Shown here piece after piece: positions 25,705 through 35,915 of a DNA stretch of 64,000 nt (position 1 is its first letter; each line of letters starts with the position of its first letter). The stretch comes from Arthrobacter bambusae (GTDB taxonomy: Bacteria > Actinomycetota > Actinomycetes > Actinomycetales > Micrococcaceae), in NCBI RefSeq assembly GCF_030812595.1, contig NZ_JAUSSZ010000001.1:248001-312000 (forward strand), given 5' to 3'. A model generated the notes under the pieces. The model was not told the DNA's origin, did no database searches, and saw nothing but the letters and a program-made list of their open reading frames with translations. A program made the position numbers and the translations under genes.

Positions 25705-27471
25705 TTAAATGCTCCGTTTCAGCCCGACATGGGCTGTCTGGTATCCAAGTCGGGTGTAGAAGGCCCGGGCCCGTTCCCGTGTTTCATCGGTGGTCACCTG
25801 TGCCAGTCGCGCCCCGCGCGCACGCCCGAAATCGTGTGCCCACTCAAGCATCGCGGTGCCCAGGCCACGTGAACGTTCCGTGGCCGCAACCCGCAGTCCC
25901 TCGATCTGCAGTCGTGAAGAACCACCCCGGGAAAGGCCCGGAATGATGGTCAACTGCATCGTGGCAACGATGCGGTCGGCACCATTGCGGACAACCCCCA
26001 GATAGTTGGACTTGTCGCGAACAACTACGTCATAGGCCGCCTCGTATCGTTCGAGCTCGACGCACTCACGATCGGGACCGAATTGGTCATCGGACAGGAG
26101 CCCGGCGATGGCTTCAACGTCATCGCGACTCGCCCGTTCCAGCCTGAACGTCCGGCCCGCAACCCGCAGCAGTCCTCGAACCGAGGACCGGGCATCTGCC
26201 TGCAGGCGGGCGACCAGCAGATCGAGCCATCCGCCGACGTTGGCCCTAGCCTCAAGGGTGTCGGGATAACGGCATCTCAAGTGAAGACCGGACTCGTCCA
26301 GAATGAACCAGAGCATCACGCCGTCGGTGTCGATTGCCGCGCTCACATATTGCGCGTCGAGTCCGACGGAATCGATCCGCACCGGCAGCCTGCGCAGGTC
26401 AAGCCATGAGATCGCGAACATGCCGGGAGCCACGGGCATGCCGCCCCATGGACCCAGGACGTCGGCGAGCGGCCACGAGCCAAGCTGCACGGCTTCTTTT
26501 ACCGCAGCCGCTGCGGCGCGCGGTTCGGCGATCGCCGACTCAAGTACCGAATTGGTGATGAACCAGCCGACTGAGTCATGCCATTTGTCCTCGAAGCGGC
26601 TGTGCACGGGAAAGACTGCCCGCAACGGGGTTCCAGCCAACTCGCGTGTCACGGCAGTCATTGCAGCAACAGCGAGCGCGAGCGTGGAGACGCCGTCGTC
26701 GCGGGCCTGCGCGGCAAACGCGGCCCCGTCGTCAAGATCGAATACATCGCGCACTTCTACGCGCTCGCGCTGCGGAGCGGGCGCGCCCAGGGGCAGCGGG
26801 AACTGCGGCATGACGCCGCCGCTGTCACCGATGATGTCTTTCCAGCGTTGACGGACGTGCTCCGGCGCGGCATTGCGGTCCAGCAGGGCTTGCGTGTGTT
26901 CTTCGAATGCCGGCACAGGCCGGGGCAACGGTTCGTGGTCCGCCTTGCGGGCACCGAGCGCCGACAGCAGGTCGCGCGCGATCACGAGCATGGACCACAT
27001 ATCGACGTGGGCGTGGTCGGCCGCGATCACGAGGGTGAGTCCGGCAGCGGTCTCCAATAGGCACAGCCGGTGGGAGGGCTGTGCGTAGGGCGAACATGCG
27101 CTGTCGAGAATGTCCCGCACCGCGTCATTGACGGCCTGGCCGGGCGAGATCTGATGCTCAACCCATGTTCCCGGACCGATCTCGATTTCGTGAAGCTCGG
27201 GCTCACCGTCCGCGCCGCGCACAAATGCTGATCGCAGGGTGCCGTGGCGTGCGATGACGGCCAGCCAGGCATCGGCAATTGAGTCACGACGGGTTGGTGC
27301 AGGCAGCCGGAAAGACAATGCCATCCAGGAGCCGGGACGTTCGCCCGCCCCCACATGCAGCCGTTGGTCAAAGGACACTGGAAGGCGTCGCTTGGGCGCA
27401 GACACACTGACGTCGTAGCCCCAAAGTCGTCCGAACGGTAGGCGCAGGTGCGTGACGTTGGTCAGCCGCAT
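25705..27471 (-). CDS. Condensation-domain protein fused to a GNAT acetyltransferase
   Basis: A 588-residue two-domain protein. Residues about 10-420 resemble an NRPS/PapA-type condensation domain: the catalytic HHxxxDG appears as DHAHVDM near residue 157, and WFITNSVLESAI lies in the second half. Residues about 435-588 are a GNAT domain (FRLERASRDDVEAIAGLLSD, then GLRVAATERSRGLGTAML with the acetyl-CoA loop, then ARAFYTRLGYQ). One protein could therefore carry two acyl-transfer activities. No adenylation or carrier domain is present. ATG 27471 lacks a strong ribosome site. It diverges from an alpha/beta hydrolase across 84 bp. Substrates are unknown. Confidence 0.82.
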   Translation of the reverse strand: MRLTNVTHLRLPFGRLWGYDVSVSAPKRRLPVSFDQRLHVGAGERPGSWMALSFRLPAPTRRDSIADAWLAVIARHGTLRSAFVRGADGEPELHEIEIGPGTWVEHQISPGQAVNDAVRDILDSACSPYAQPSHRLCLLETAAGLTLVIAADHAHVDMWSMLVIARDLLSALGARKADHEPLPRPVPAFEEHTQALLDRNAAPEHVRQRWKDIIGDSGGVMPQFPLPLGAPAPQRERVEVRDVFDLDDGAAFAAQARDDGVSTLALAVAAMTAVTRELAGTPLRAVFPVHSRFEDKWHDSVGWFITNSVLESAIAEPRAAAAAVKEAVQLGSWPLADVLGPWGGMPVAPGMFAISWLDLRRLPVRIDSVGLDAQYVSAAIDTDGVMLWFILDESGLHLRCRYPDTLEARANVGGWLDLLVARLQADARSSVRGLLRVAGRTFRLERASRDDVEAIAGLLSDDQFGPDRECVELERYEAAYDVVVRDKSNYLGVVRNGADRIVATMQLTIIPGLSRGGSSRLQIEGLRVAATERSRGLGTAMLEWAHDFGRARGARLAQVTTDETRERARAFYTRLGYQTAHVGLKRSI

Positions 27472-27555
27472 GGCAGTATCGTATCGTCCCGGATAGCCTG
27501 AATGCTCGACGCCGCCCCTCGAGATAACGCGGTCAGTCACGAAACGAGGAGCTTG

Positions 27556-28335
27556 ATGCCCACTTTCGAGGTTCCCGGAGCCGAGCTTGCGGTTGCTTTG
27601 AGTGACGAAGGCGGGCACCCGGTTGTCCAGCTGCATGGCCTTACCTCGAGCCGGGCGCGCGATCGGGTGCTCAACCTCGACCTCGGTCGAGGGCTTAGTG
27701 GAACCCGGCTGCTCCGGTACGACGCACGAGGCCATGGCCGGTCGACGGGGCGGAAAGTCCCCGAAGACTATCAATGGCAAAACCTTTCCGAGGACCTCCT
27801 GCGACTGCTCGACCACTGGTTCCCAGGTGAACGTGTCCACGGGGCCGGTCCCTCGATGGGTGCAGGCACACTTTTGCATGCCGCTTCCCGCGAGCCGGAC
27901 CGTTTTACCGGGCTCACGCTCATGGTGCCGCCCACAGCATGGGAAACCCGGGCTGCACAGGCTGGAAACTACCGGTTTGCCGCGGAGCTGATCGAATCTG
28001 CCGGGGTTGAGGCATTCCTCGCCAGCGCCCGCCAGGCAACGCCGCCGCCCGCCACCGTCGGTGCGCCGGAGACGGTGCCCGACGTCGCCGACGCCCTCTT
28101 GCCGTCGTTGTTCCGAGGCGCGGCCCTCAGCGATCTGCCTGCTCCCGAGGCCATCGCGCGAATCGAGGTGCCGACAACGATCCTGGCGTGGATCGATGAT
28201 CCCGGCCATCCGCTGTCAACCGCGGAATCCCTTGCCGCCCTGCTCCCGCAGGCAACGCTGACGGTTGCCTACACTCCGGAAGATGTCGCGACCTGGCCAC
28301 GCATTCTGAGCCGAGATGTCGCCCGTCGGGGCTAA
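27556..28335 (+). CDS. Alpha/beta hydrolase
   Basis: A 259-residue hydrolase. LRYDARGHGRSTGRK is the oxyanion-side loop, the nucleophile elbow is GAGPSMGAG (Ser near residue 104), and IDDPGHPLSTAESL supplies the catalytic His region. ATG 27556 follows GAGGAG. It likely hydrolyses an ester, thioester or lactone in the cytoplasm. Its divergent neighbour is the condensation/GNAT fusion protein, an acyl-transfer enzyme, so the pair may make and cleave the same acyl bond (inference). Confidence 0.9.
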   Translation: MPTFEVPGAELAVALSDEGGHPVVQLHGLTSSRARDRVLNLDLGRGLSGTRLLRYDARGHGRSTGRKVPEDYQWQNLSEDLLRLLDHWFPGERVHGAGPSMGAGTLLHAASREPDRFTGLTLMVPPTAWETRAAQAGNYRFAAELIESAGVEAFLASARQATPPPATVGAPETVPDVADALLPSLFRGAALSDLPAPEAIARIEVPTTILAWIDDPGHPLSTAESLAALLPQATLTVAYTPEDVATWPRILSRDVARRG

Positions 28336-28361
28336 CCGGGAATTCGCCCGGTCTTAGACGC

Positions 28362-29420
28362 CTACCGCGGGTCGCGCCGGACTTCAGCCGGAGTCCATCC
28401 CAGGGCGGGACCGAGCTTGCCGGCGATGTCGGTGAGGATCTGGATGTAATCCTCTTGGTCGAAGCTGAAGGGCAGTGCGAACGCAACTTCGTCGACTTCC
28501 TGAAATCCTGCGTGTGCGTACAGCTGCTCGGCGATTTCGTCGCTGGTGCCGATGAGATCCGGGGCAAACAACATGCCCTTTGGCCCTTGAGGCGCCCGTG
28601 TACGGGGAGTGCGTTCATCGACGTACCGCTGGTATTTCTGCCGCTGACCCGGCGACGCCGAATCGGTCGGGATCACCACCAGGCCCTGCGACACCCGGGC
28701 AGATCCATAGGCCGGGGCGGACGTTTCAGCGGCTTCACGGAAGGCGCGAATCTGCGATTGCTGAATGCGGGCAAAGTCCGGCTGCTGATCCGCTTCGGGA
28801 AAGACCACGCTGCTGGAAAGCAGATTGAAACCGTTTGCCCCGGCCCAGACGGCTGAATTCCTGCTGGCCGCCCCGTACCAAAGGCGGTCCCGGAGTCCGG
28901 CGGAGTGCGGCTCGACGCGGTTGGAGAATTCCTCGACCACACCTTGCTTGCCGGAAAAGTCCCGCACCTTTTCCCCTGCGATCAGGCGGGCAAATCGATT
29001 CAGGCGGCCGTAGCTGAAATCCTCCAACTCGGAGGAGTCCGGGTACAACTCGTGCTTCACTGTGTCGTAGTGCATTGGTTCACCCACGCTGAGGCCCGGA
29101 TTGATGCGTCCCTTGGCGAGCAGATCTACGGTGGCCAGGTCCTCGGCCAAGCGCAAGGGGTTTTCCCAGCCGAGCGGGGTTACCGCGGTTCCAAGCTCGA
29201 TCCGTGAGGTGCGCTGGCTGGCGGCGGCCATCATTGCGATGGGGGAGGAGATTCCGAACTGCAGGTGACGGTGGCGTAGCCACGCGCTGTCGAATCCAAG
29301 CCGTTCGCCAAGTTCGATGATCTGCAAAGTGGATTCGTGGCCCACGGCGGGATCCGCCGGATCGAACAGGCCGATAGTGAGGAATCCAAGCTTCTGTAAG
29401 GGACGTGAGGACTCGGGCAT
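28362..29420 (-). CDS. LLM-class flavin-dependent oxidoreductase
   Basis: A 352-residue luciferase-like TIM-barrel protein. Family marks are DSAWLRHRHLQFGISSPIAM near the N terminus, IELGTAVTPLGWENPLRLAEDLATVD, and IGTSDEIAEQLYAHA near the C terminus. It uses reduced FMN or F420; the group cannot be decided here. ATG 29420 follows AAGGAAG. It diverges from the second XRE regulator gene, with the AGGGACTCCCT palindrome between them, so it is probably a target of that regulator. Confidence 0.92.
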   Translation of the reverse strand: MPESSRPLQKLGFLTIGLFDPADPAVGHESTLQIIELGERLGFDSAWLRHRHLQFGISSPIAMMAAASQRTSRIELGTAVTPLGWENPLRLAEDLATVDLLAKGRINPGLSVGEPMHYDTVKHELYPDSSELEDFSYGRLNRFARLIAGEKVRDFSGKQGVVEEFSNRVEPHSAGLRDRLWYGAASRNSAVWAGANGFNLLSSSVVFPEADQQPDFARIQQSQIRAFREAAETSAPAYGSARVSQGLVVIPTDSASPGQRQKYQRYVDERTPRTRAPQGPKGMLFAPDLIGTSDEIAEQLYAHAGFQEVDEVAFALPFSFDQEDYIQILTDIAGKLGPALGWTPAEVRRDPR

Positions 29421-29477
29421 GGCTTCCTTCAGGATCCGGGCGCGGCTGATCCCAGAATATGCGAAGGGTGTACCAGT

Positions 29478-29488
29478 AGGGACTCCCT
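29478..29488. promoter_or_regulatory. XRE operator in the LLM/XRE divergent region
   Basis: AGGGACTCCCT is a perfect palindrome around C with the same AGGGA-N-TCCCT form as the sites at 23579 and 24958. It lies 32 bp upstream of the second XRE gene (29520) and 58 bp from the LLM gene start (29420). Confidence 0.55.
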
Positions 29489-29519
29489 CCGACGCGGTGG
29501 CCGAAATAACGTTGTCTAC

Positions 29520-31405
<1,886 letters not shown>

Positions 31406-31427
31406 CTGCAGCTGGAGGTAAAACACA

Positions 31428-31862
31428 ATGACGGACAGCGAATTCGATCAGATTTTCCCGCTCGGAGCGCCGAACGACGCCTACGCGCAGTACTTCATCG
31501 GCCAGAGCTATTTGGCTCCGCTCGCCTCAGGCAGCGTTCAGGTCAGCAACGTCTCCTTTGAGCCGGGCTGCCGCAACAACTGGCACATCCACCACGGCGC
31601 TGACGGTGGAGGCGACCAGATCCTGATGTGCACTGCGGGCAGCGGCTGGTACCAGGCCGAGGGCGAGGCCCCGGTCAGCATGGAGCCGGGAACGGTGATC
31701 CGTGTGCCCGCCGGGACTAAACATTGGCATGGGGCGAAGTCAGACTCGTGGTTCTCCCACCTCGCCTTCATCACCCCAGGCAAGAACGTCAGCAATGAGT
31801 GGCTCGAGCCCGTCACCGACGAGGTGTATGGGGCGCTGCTGGAGAACGCAGGGAACGAGTGA
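31428..31862 (+). CDS. Cupin-domain protein
   Basis: A 144-residue single cupin. Metal ligands are in NNWHIHHGADGGGDQILM (two to three His) and the second motif VIRVPAGTKHWHGAKSD gives the fourth His. Small cupins of this form often accompany aldo/keto reductases and carboxymuconolactone-decarboxylase-like proteins. ATG 31428 follows GGAGG. Third gene of the XRE-AKR-cupin unit; probably a metal-dependent enzyme or quinone/aldehyde binding protein (inference). Confidence 0.92.
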   Translation: MTDSEFDQIFPLGAPNDAYAQYFIGQSYLAPLASGSVQVSNVSFEPGCRNNWHIHHGADGGGDQILMCTAGSGWYQAEGEAPVSMEPGTVIRVPAGTKHWHGAKSDSWFSHLAFITPGKNVSNEWLEPVTDEVYGALLENAGNE

Positions 31863-31984
31863 CGATTCCGAACGAGAAGGGAAGCGCTGTCCGACGGCGT
31901 CGCAATCCCCCGCTCGGACTCGGCACCTGGCATCGACGGAAGCGCCGGCGCGACCTTCTTGATTGCGTCCGGCGCGACTGAAAC

Positions 31985-32640
31985 TGTTCATTTTTGGTGG
32001 CGAGTGAGGCCTCGGTGAGACCGAGCCGGGGGTAGAGGATGCCGAAGCCTTCGCGGAGGCCTCCGTTAAGGGCTCCGACCACGTGGCCGGCGTTGGAGGA
32101 GGTAAAGATGGCCGCGGTGTCAGGGTAGTGGTGTATGTGGAGGACGTTGATGGGTTTTTGCGCGTCGTAGGCGGCCTGGTTTCCTCCGAAGATCTCACGG
32201 AGGGTGGCATCGGGGTGTGCGGGGCCAGGATATTCTTCCCCGGAAATGTCCAGGACGTTGCCCCAGAGCTGCGGGTATTTGGCCGCGAAGGAGATCGCGC
32301 CATTGGCCCCCGTGCGAGTACCCGGCGATGGTCCGGTAGCGGGGGTCATTGATGACCTTGAGGTGGCTGTCGGCACAGGCGAGGACGTCCTTGTTAGTGA
32401 AGGTCTCAACCTTGTTAATGAAGGTCTCAACATTTCCGTATACCGGGGTGTCCAGGCAGAGGCTGTCGACCAGCGGGTCTGCGAGTTGGTCCGCGACGAT
32501 GACAATCGGGGCAAGGCCGTGGTGGCGGGTGGCGTATTTGTCCAGTACCGCCGCAACGAATTGTGGGTCCGGGTTCCCAGGTTGCCCCCGCCAGGCCCTT
32601 GTTCCCTGCTTCGAGGGCACCGGCGGCTGGGATGCTGCTC
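31985..32640 (-). pseudogene. Frameshifted esterase (alpha/beta hydrolase-fold) remnant
   Basis: On the minus strand one frame encodes PIVIVADQLADPLVDSLCLD down to RYRTIAGYSHGG, the nucleophile elbow of an esterase-D-like family. The continuation NGAISFAAKYPQLWGNVLDI and SGEEYPGPAHPDATLREIFG then follows in a different frame from about 32320, so a frameshift splits the gene right after GYSHGG. A 21-bp tandem duplication (32390-32431) repeats VETFxNK. The N-terminal membrane domain usual for this family is absent. It fills the 850-bp gap between the cupin and LLM genes. Confidence 0.7.
32390..32431. repeat. 21-bp tandem duplication inside the esterase remnant
   Basis: CTTGTTAGTGAAGGTCTCAAC (32390-32410) is followed directly by the same sequence with one base changed (32411-32431). 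The duplication is in frame and repeats seven codons on the minus strand. It probably arose by slippage in a gene no longer under selection. Confidence 0.8.
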
Positions 32641-32709
32641 CGGTTTGGATCAGCATCCCAGCGCCCATCCCCCCCACCCCCAGAGTGGGCGGACCGGCTG
32701 AGTCTTCGC

Positions 32710-34059
32710 TCAGCCGAGGGCAGCCGGGGCTGTGGCGCCGGCCTGTTCGTACTGGCTGACGGGACGGGTCAGTCCGTAGTGCTCGCGCAAGGTCGTGCCG
32801 GTGTACTCTTCGCGGAACAGTCCGCGCGCTTGGAGCAACGGGACCACGTGGTCCACGAACTCCCCGAGCCCTGCGGGCAGGGCCGCCGGCATGATGTTGA
32901 ACCCGTCCGCGGCACCGGCACGGAACCACGTTTCGAGCGCGTCGGTAACCTGCTCGGGGGTCCCCGCGAGGGTGCGATGACCGCGCCCGCCGCCGAGGCG
33001 GCCGATGAGCTGTCGCACCGTGAGCCGCTCCCGTCGGGCGAGGTCGACGATGAGCGTGTAGCGGCTCTTCGCGCCCTCGATCTCGTCCTCGTCGGGCAGC
33101 TCGGCAGGCAGTTCGCGGTCGAGGGGCAGGTCCTCGGGCGCGATGCGCAGTTGCTTGGCGAGCTCGTCTCGGGCGTATTCGGGGCGGATGAGCTCGTCGA
33201 GCTCCCGCTCCCGCCGCAAGGCCTCGGCCTCCGTCCCGCCGAGGATCGGCACGATCCCTGGGAGGATCTTGATCCCGTCGGGATTGCGCCCGGTCGCGGC
33301 GGTCCGAGACTTGAGATCGCTATAGAACGCCTGGGCCTCCTCGAGGGTCTGCTGGGCGGTGAAGACGGCCTCGGCATAGCGGGCAGCGAGGTCCTTGCCG
33401 TCCTCCGAGGAACCGGCCTGGACGATCACGGGCCGCCCCTGCGGAGAGCGCGGGACGTCGAGCGGGCCGCGCACCGAGAAATGCGCTCCGTAATGTTCGA
33501 CGGCGTGCACCCTCCCGTCGTCCGCCCAGACCCCGGCCTCCTTGTCGGCGAGGACAGCGTCGTCGTTCCACGAGTCCCATAGCTTGAAGGCTACGTCGAG
33601 GAACTCCGCGGCGCGCTCGTAACGGGCGCGGTGGAGCGGCTGGTCGTCGAGGCCGAAGTTCCGCGCCGCATCGGCTCCTGCGGTCGTCACGACGTTCCAT
33701 CCGGCCCGGCCGCCGGAGAGGTGGTCGATCGACGCGAATCGGCGGGAGAGGTTGTACGGCGAGTTGTAGCTCGTCGAGGCAGTCGCGATGAGCCCGATCC
33801 GCTCGGTCCCCGCCGCCAGCGCCGCGAGCAGCACGGTGGGCTCGACGGCGCTGACTGGCCTGCGCCCCACCGATCCCCACAGCACGGGCGAGTCAGCGAA
33901 GAACACCGAGTCGAGCTTGCCCCGCTCCGCCGTCTGCGCCAGGGCCGTGAAATGCGTCAGACTCGTCCCGGCGTGCGGGTCGCTCTCGGAGAGCCGCCAC
34001 GATGCCTCGTGATGGCCGGTGCTCATCAGGAACGCGTTCAGGTGCAGTCTCTTTCCCAC
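32710..34059 (-). CDS. LLM flavin-dependent monooxygenase (NtaA/SnaA/DszA family)
   Basis: A 449-residue flavin-dependent monooxygenase. Family marks are LDSVFFADSP, LIATASTSYNSPYNLSRRFA, DHLSGGRAGWNVVTT, and VIVQAGSSEDGKDLAARYAE. Such enzymes use FMNH2 supplied by a separate reductase to cleave organosulfur or N-heterocyclic compounds. Start is GTG 34059, two bases after the TauD stop region. It is the last gene of the sulfonate-type operon. Its expected reductase partner, at the head of the operon, carries a large deletion. Confidence 0.93.
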   Translation of the reverse strand: MGKRLHLNAFLMSTGHHEASWRLSESDPHAGTSLTHFTALAQTAERGKLDSVFFADSPVLWGSVGRRPVSAVEPTVLLAALAAGTERIGLIATASTSYNSPYNLSRRFASIDHLSGGRAGWNVVTTAGADAARNFGLDDQPLHRARYERAAEFLDVAFKLWDSWNDDAVLADKEAGVWADDGRVHAVEHYGAHFSVRGPLDVPRSPQGRPVIVQAGSSEDGKDLAARYAEAVFTAQQTLEEAQAFYSDLKSRTAATGRNPDGIKILPGIVPILGGTEAEALRRERELDELIRPEYARDELAKQLRIAPEDLPLDRELPAELPDEDEIEGAKSRYTLIVDLARRERLTVRQLIGRLGGGRGHRTLAGTPEQVTDALETWFRAGAADGFNIMPAALPAGLGEFVDHVVPLLQARGLFREEYTGTTLREHYGLTRPVSQYEQAGATAPAALG

Positions 34060-34061
34060 GC

Positions 34062-34994
34062 TCAGACCCCCGCCCCGACAGAGACGATCTCGGAGTAGTG
34101 GGAGGAGTCGCCCTCGATTGCCTGGCTCTTCGTGCCGTCCACGCCCACGGGGACGTCCCCGGCCACGGTCACGCGGTTAAGCTTGCGCGGCTGGTTGTCG
34201 TAGTTGGAGGGCGCGTAGTGCTGGGTGATGCGGTTGTCGAACAGGACCAGTTGATTCGGCTCCCAGTTCACCCGCACCACGTTCTCGGGCCGCGTGATGT
34301 ACGCCTGGAGCAGGCGGAGGATGTCTTTCGACTCCGTGTTGGACAGCCCCACGATCCGCAGCCGCTGCGCGAAGCCGCCGATGAACAGCCCGCGCTCGCC
34401 GGTCAGCGGATGCACCCGCACCACGGGGTGCGCGGTCTGGTATTTGACCCGGGTGAAGACCCTGCGGCGCTCCTCGGCGCCCTCGTGCTCGAGGTTCTTC
34501 GGCACGGAGTAGTCGTAGTCGTTTGTGTGGATGGCCCAGAGGGTGTCCGCGAAGTTCCGCAGCTCCACGGGCAGGTCCTGGTACGCCCCGGCGGAGGAGG
34601 CGATGAGCGTCTCCCCGCCGTAGGCCGGCAGGGTGACGCTGCGCAGGGTCGAGGCCTGCGGCGGGTTCAGCACGAACGTGACATCGGTGTGCCAGGTGTT
34701 GGCCGAGCCGTCTTCGCTGTCGACCGGGAGGACGTTCTCCGCCCCGTCCACGGACGCGACCGTCGGGTGCGCTTTCGTGAGCGGACCGAACCGGGACGCG
34801 AAGCGCACTTGGTCTTCGTCCGTTCGGATGTTCGCCTCGCGGAAGACGAGTGCCTTGTGCTGGTTGAGGGCCTCGCGGATCTGGGCGACGGTCTCGTACG
34901 AGAGGTCCTGGCTGAGGTCGAGGCCGCGGATTTCGGCGCCGATGCGGGAGCCGAGCTTGGTGAAGTCGAGCCGGGTTTCAACGGTGGTGGTCAT
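34062..34994 (-). CDS. TauD/TfdA-family 2-oxoglutarate dioxygenase
   Basis: A 310-residue Fe(II)/2-oxoglutarate dioxygenase. The HxD iron motif is in TWHTDVTFVLNPP (near residue 105). The distal His is in NRITQHYAPSNYDNQPRKL with the 2-oxoglutarate-binding Arg. GAEIRGLDLSQDL near the N terminus is typical of TauD. It probably releases sulfite from a sulfonate or sulfate ester. ATG 34994 follows AAGGAA. It lies between the transporter genes and the LLM monooxygenase. Confidence 0.94.
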   Translation of the reverse strand: MTTTVETRLDFTKLGSRIGAEIRGLDLSQDLSYETVAQIREALNQHKALVFREANIRTDEDQVRFASRFGPLTKAHPTVASVDGAENVLPVDSEDGSANTWHTDVTFVLNPPQASTLRSVTLPAYGGETLIASSAGAYQDLPVELRNFADTLWAIHTNDYDYSVPKNLEHEGAEERRRVFTRVKYQTAHPVVRVHPLTGERGLFIGGFAQRLRIVGLSNTESKDILRLLQAYITRPENVVRVNWEPNQLVLFDNRITQHYAPSNYDNQPRKLNRVTVAGDVPVGVDGTKSQAIEGDSSHYSEIVSVGAGV

Positions 34995-35033
34995 GATGAT
35001 TTCCTTTGCATGGGAGTTGGAGAGGAGAACGAA

Positions 35034-35915
35034 CTAGGATCGGGCCCCGGTGCGCCAGCGCGAGAAGTGGCGCTCTAGTGCAACCAGGAGGAAGTTCACG
35101 GCGAGGCCGAGGAGCGAGACGGTGAGGATTCCGGCGTACATGTCCGGGATGAGGAAGCTGGACTGCGCGTTGACGATCAGGTAGCCGAGCCCCGCCTTCG
35201 CCCCGACCATCTCCGCGGCGATGAGCACGAGGATCGACGCCGTGCCGGCCATCCGGATGCCGGTGAAGATAGTGGGCACGGCCGAGGGCAGGATCACTTT
35301 GCGGAACAGGGCGGGGCTCGTCAGCCCGAGCGAGTGCGCCGCCCGCACGAGCAGCGGGTCCACCGTGCGGACGCCGGCGATCGTGTTCAGCAGCACGGGG
35401 AAGAACGCGGCGTAGGCGACGATCGCTATCTTCGATTCCTCGCCGATGCCGAGCAGGAGCGTGAACACCGGCAGCAGCGCAAGCGCAGCCGTGTTGCGGA
35501 ACACCTCCAGCAGCGGGGTGATGAACGTATTGACCGGCCGGTACCACGCCACGAGCAGCCCGGCAGCGATCCCGAGCACGACGGCGACACCGAACCCCGT
35601 GACCGAACGGGTGAGGCTTGCCACCAGGTGCCCTTCGAGCGCACCGGTGGCGAGGAGCTTCCAGGTCGCACCGAGCACGTCGTGCAGGGGCGGGAGGAAC
35701 ACCCGGGTCGAGGGCGGCGCGAGCCACAGCGGCCCGACCTCCCACAGCAGCAGGAACGCGGCGATCGCGGCAGACTTCCACAGGCCGGAGCGGACGACGG
35801 CGACAGCACGCCGGAAAACAGCGGCAGCGGGGATGGCTCCCGTGGGAGACGAGACGGACTCCGGGGCGGCCTTCGCTTCGGACGCCTGGATGGGAGAGCT
35901 AGCGAGCACTGACAT
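35034..35915 (-). CDS. ABC transporter permease (SsuC/TauC type)
   Basis: A 293-residue permease with an N-terminal disordered stretch of about 45 residues and six hydrophobic segments. The EAA loop is RAAHSLGLTSPALFRKVILP. VGAKAGLGYLIVNAQSSF and PDMYAGILTVSLLGLAVN are typical of sulfonate/nitrate/taurine permeases. ATG 35915 follows AAAGGAG and overlaps the ATPase 3' end by 17 bp. It imports organosulfur compounds with the neighbouring ATPase and binding protein. Confidence 0.94.
   Translation of the reverse strand: MSVLASSPIQASEAKAAPESVSSPTGAIPAAAVFRRAVAVVRSGLWKSAAIAAFLLLWEVGPLWLAPPSTRVFLPPLHDVLGATWKLLATGALEGHLVASLTRSVTGFGVAVVLGIAAGLLVAWYRPVNTFITPLLEVFRNTAALALLPVFTLLLGIGEESKIAIVAYAAFFPVLLNTIAGVRTVDPLLVRAAHSLGLTSPALFRKVILPSAVPTIFTGIRMAGTASILVLIAAEMVGAKAGLGYLIVNAQSSFLIPDMYAGILTVSLLGLAVNFLLVALERHFSRWRTGARS

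Noticed and set aside
27472..28209. Longer 834-codon version of the condensation/GNAT protein
   Set aside because: The added N-terminal part lies antisense to the alpha/beta hydrolase gene and shows no domain; similarity begins at ATG 27471.
32943..33582. Plus-strand Glu/Leu-rich frame opposite the LLM monooxygenase
   Set aside because: It mirrors the strongly supported minus-strand monooxygenase and shows no independent features.
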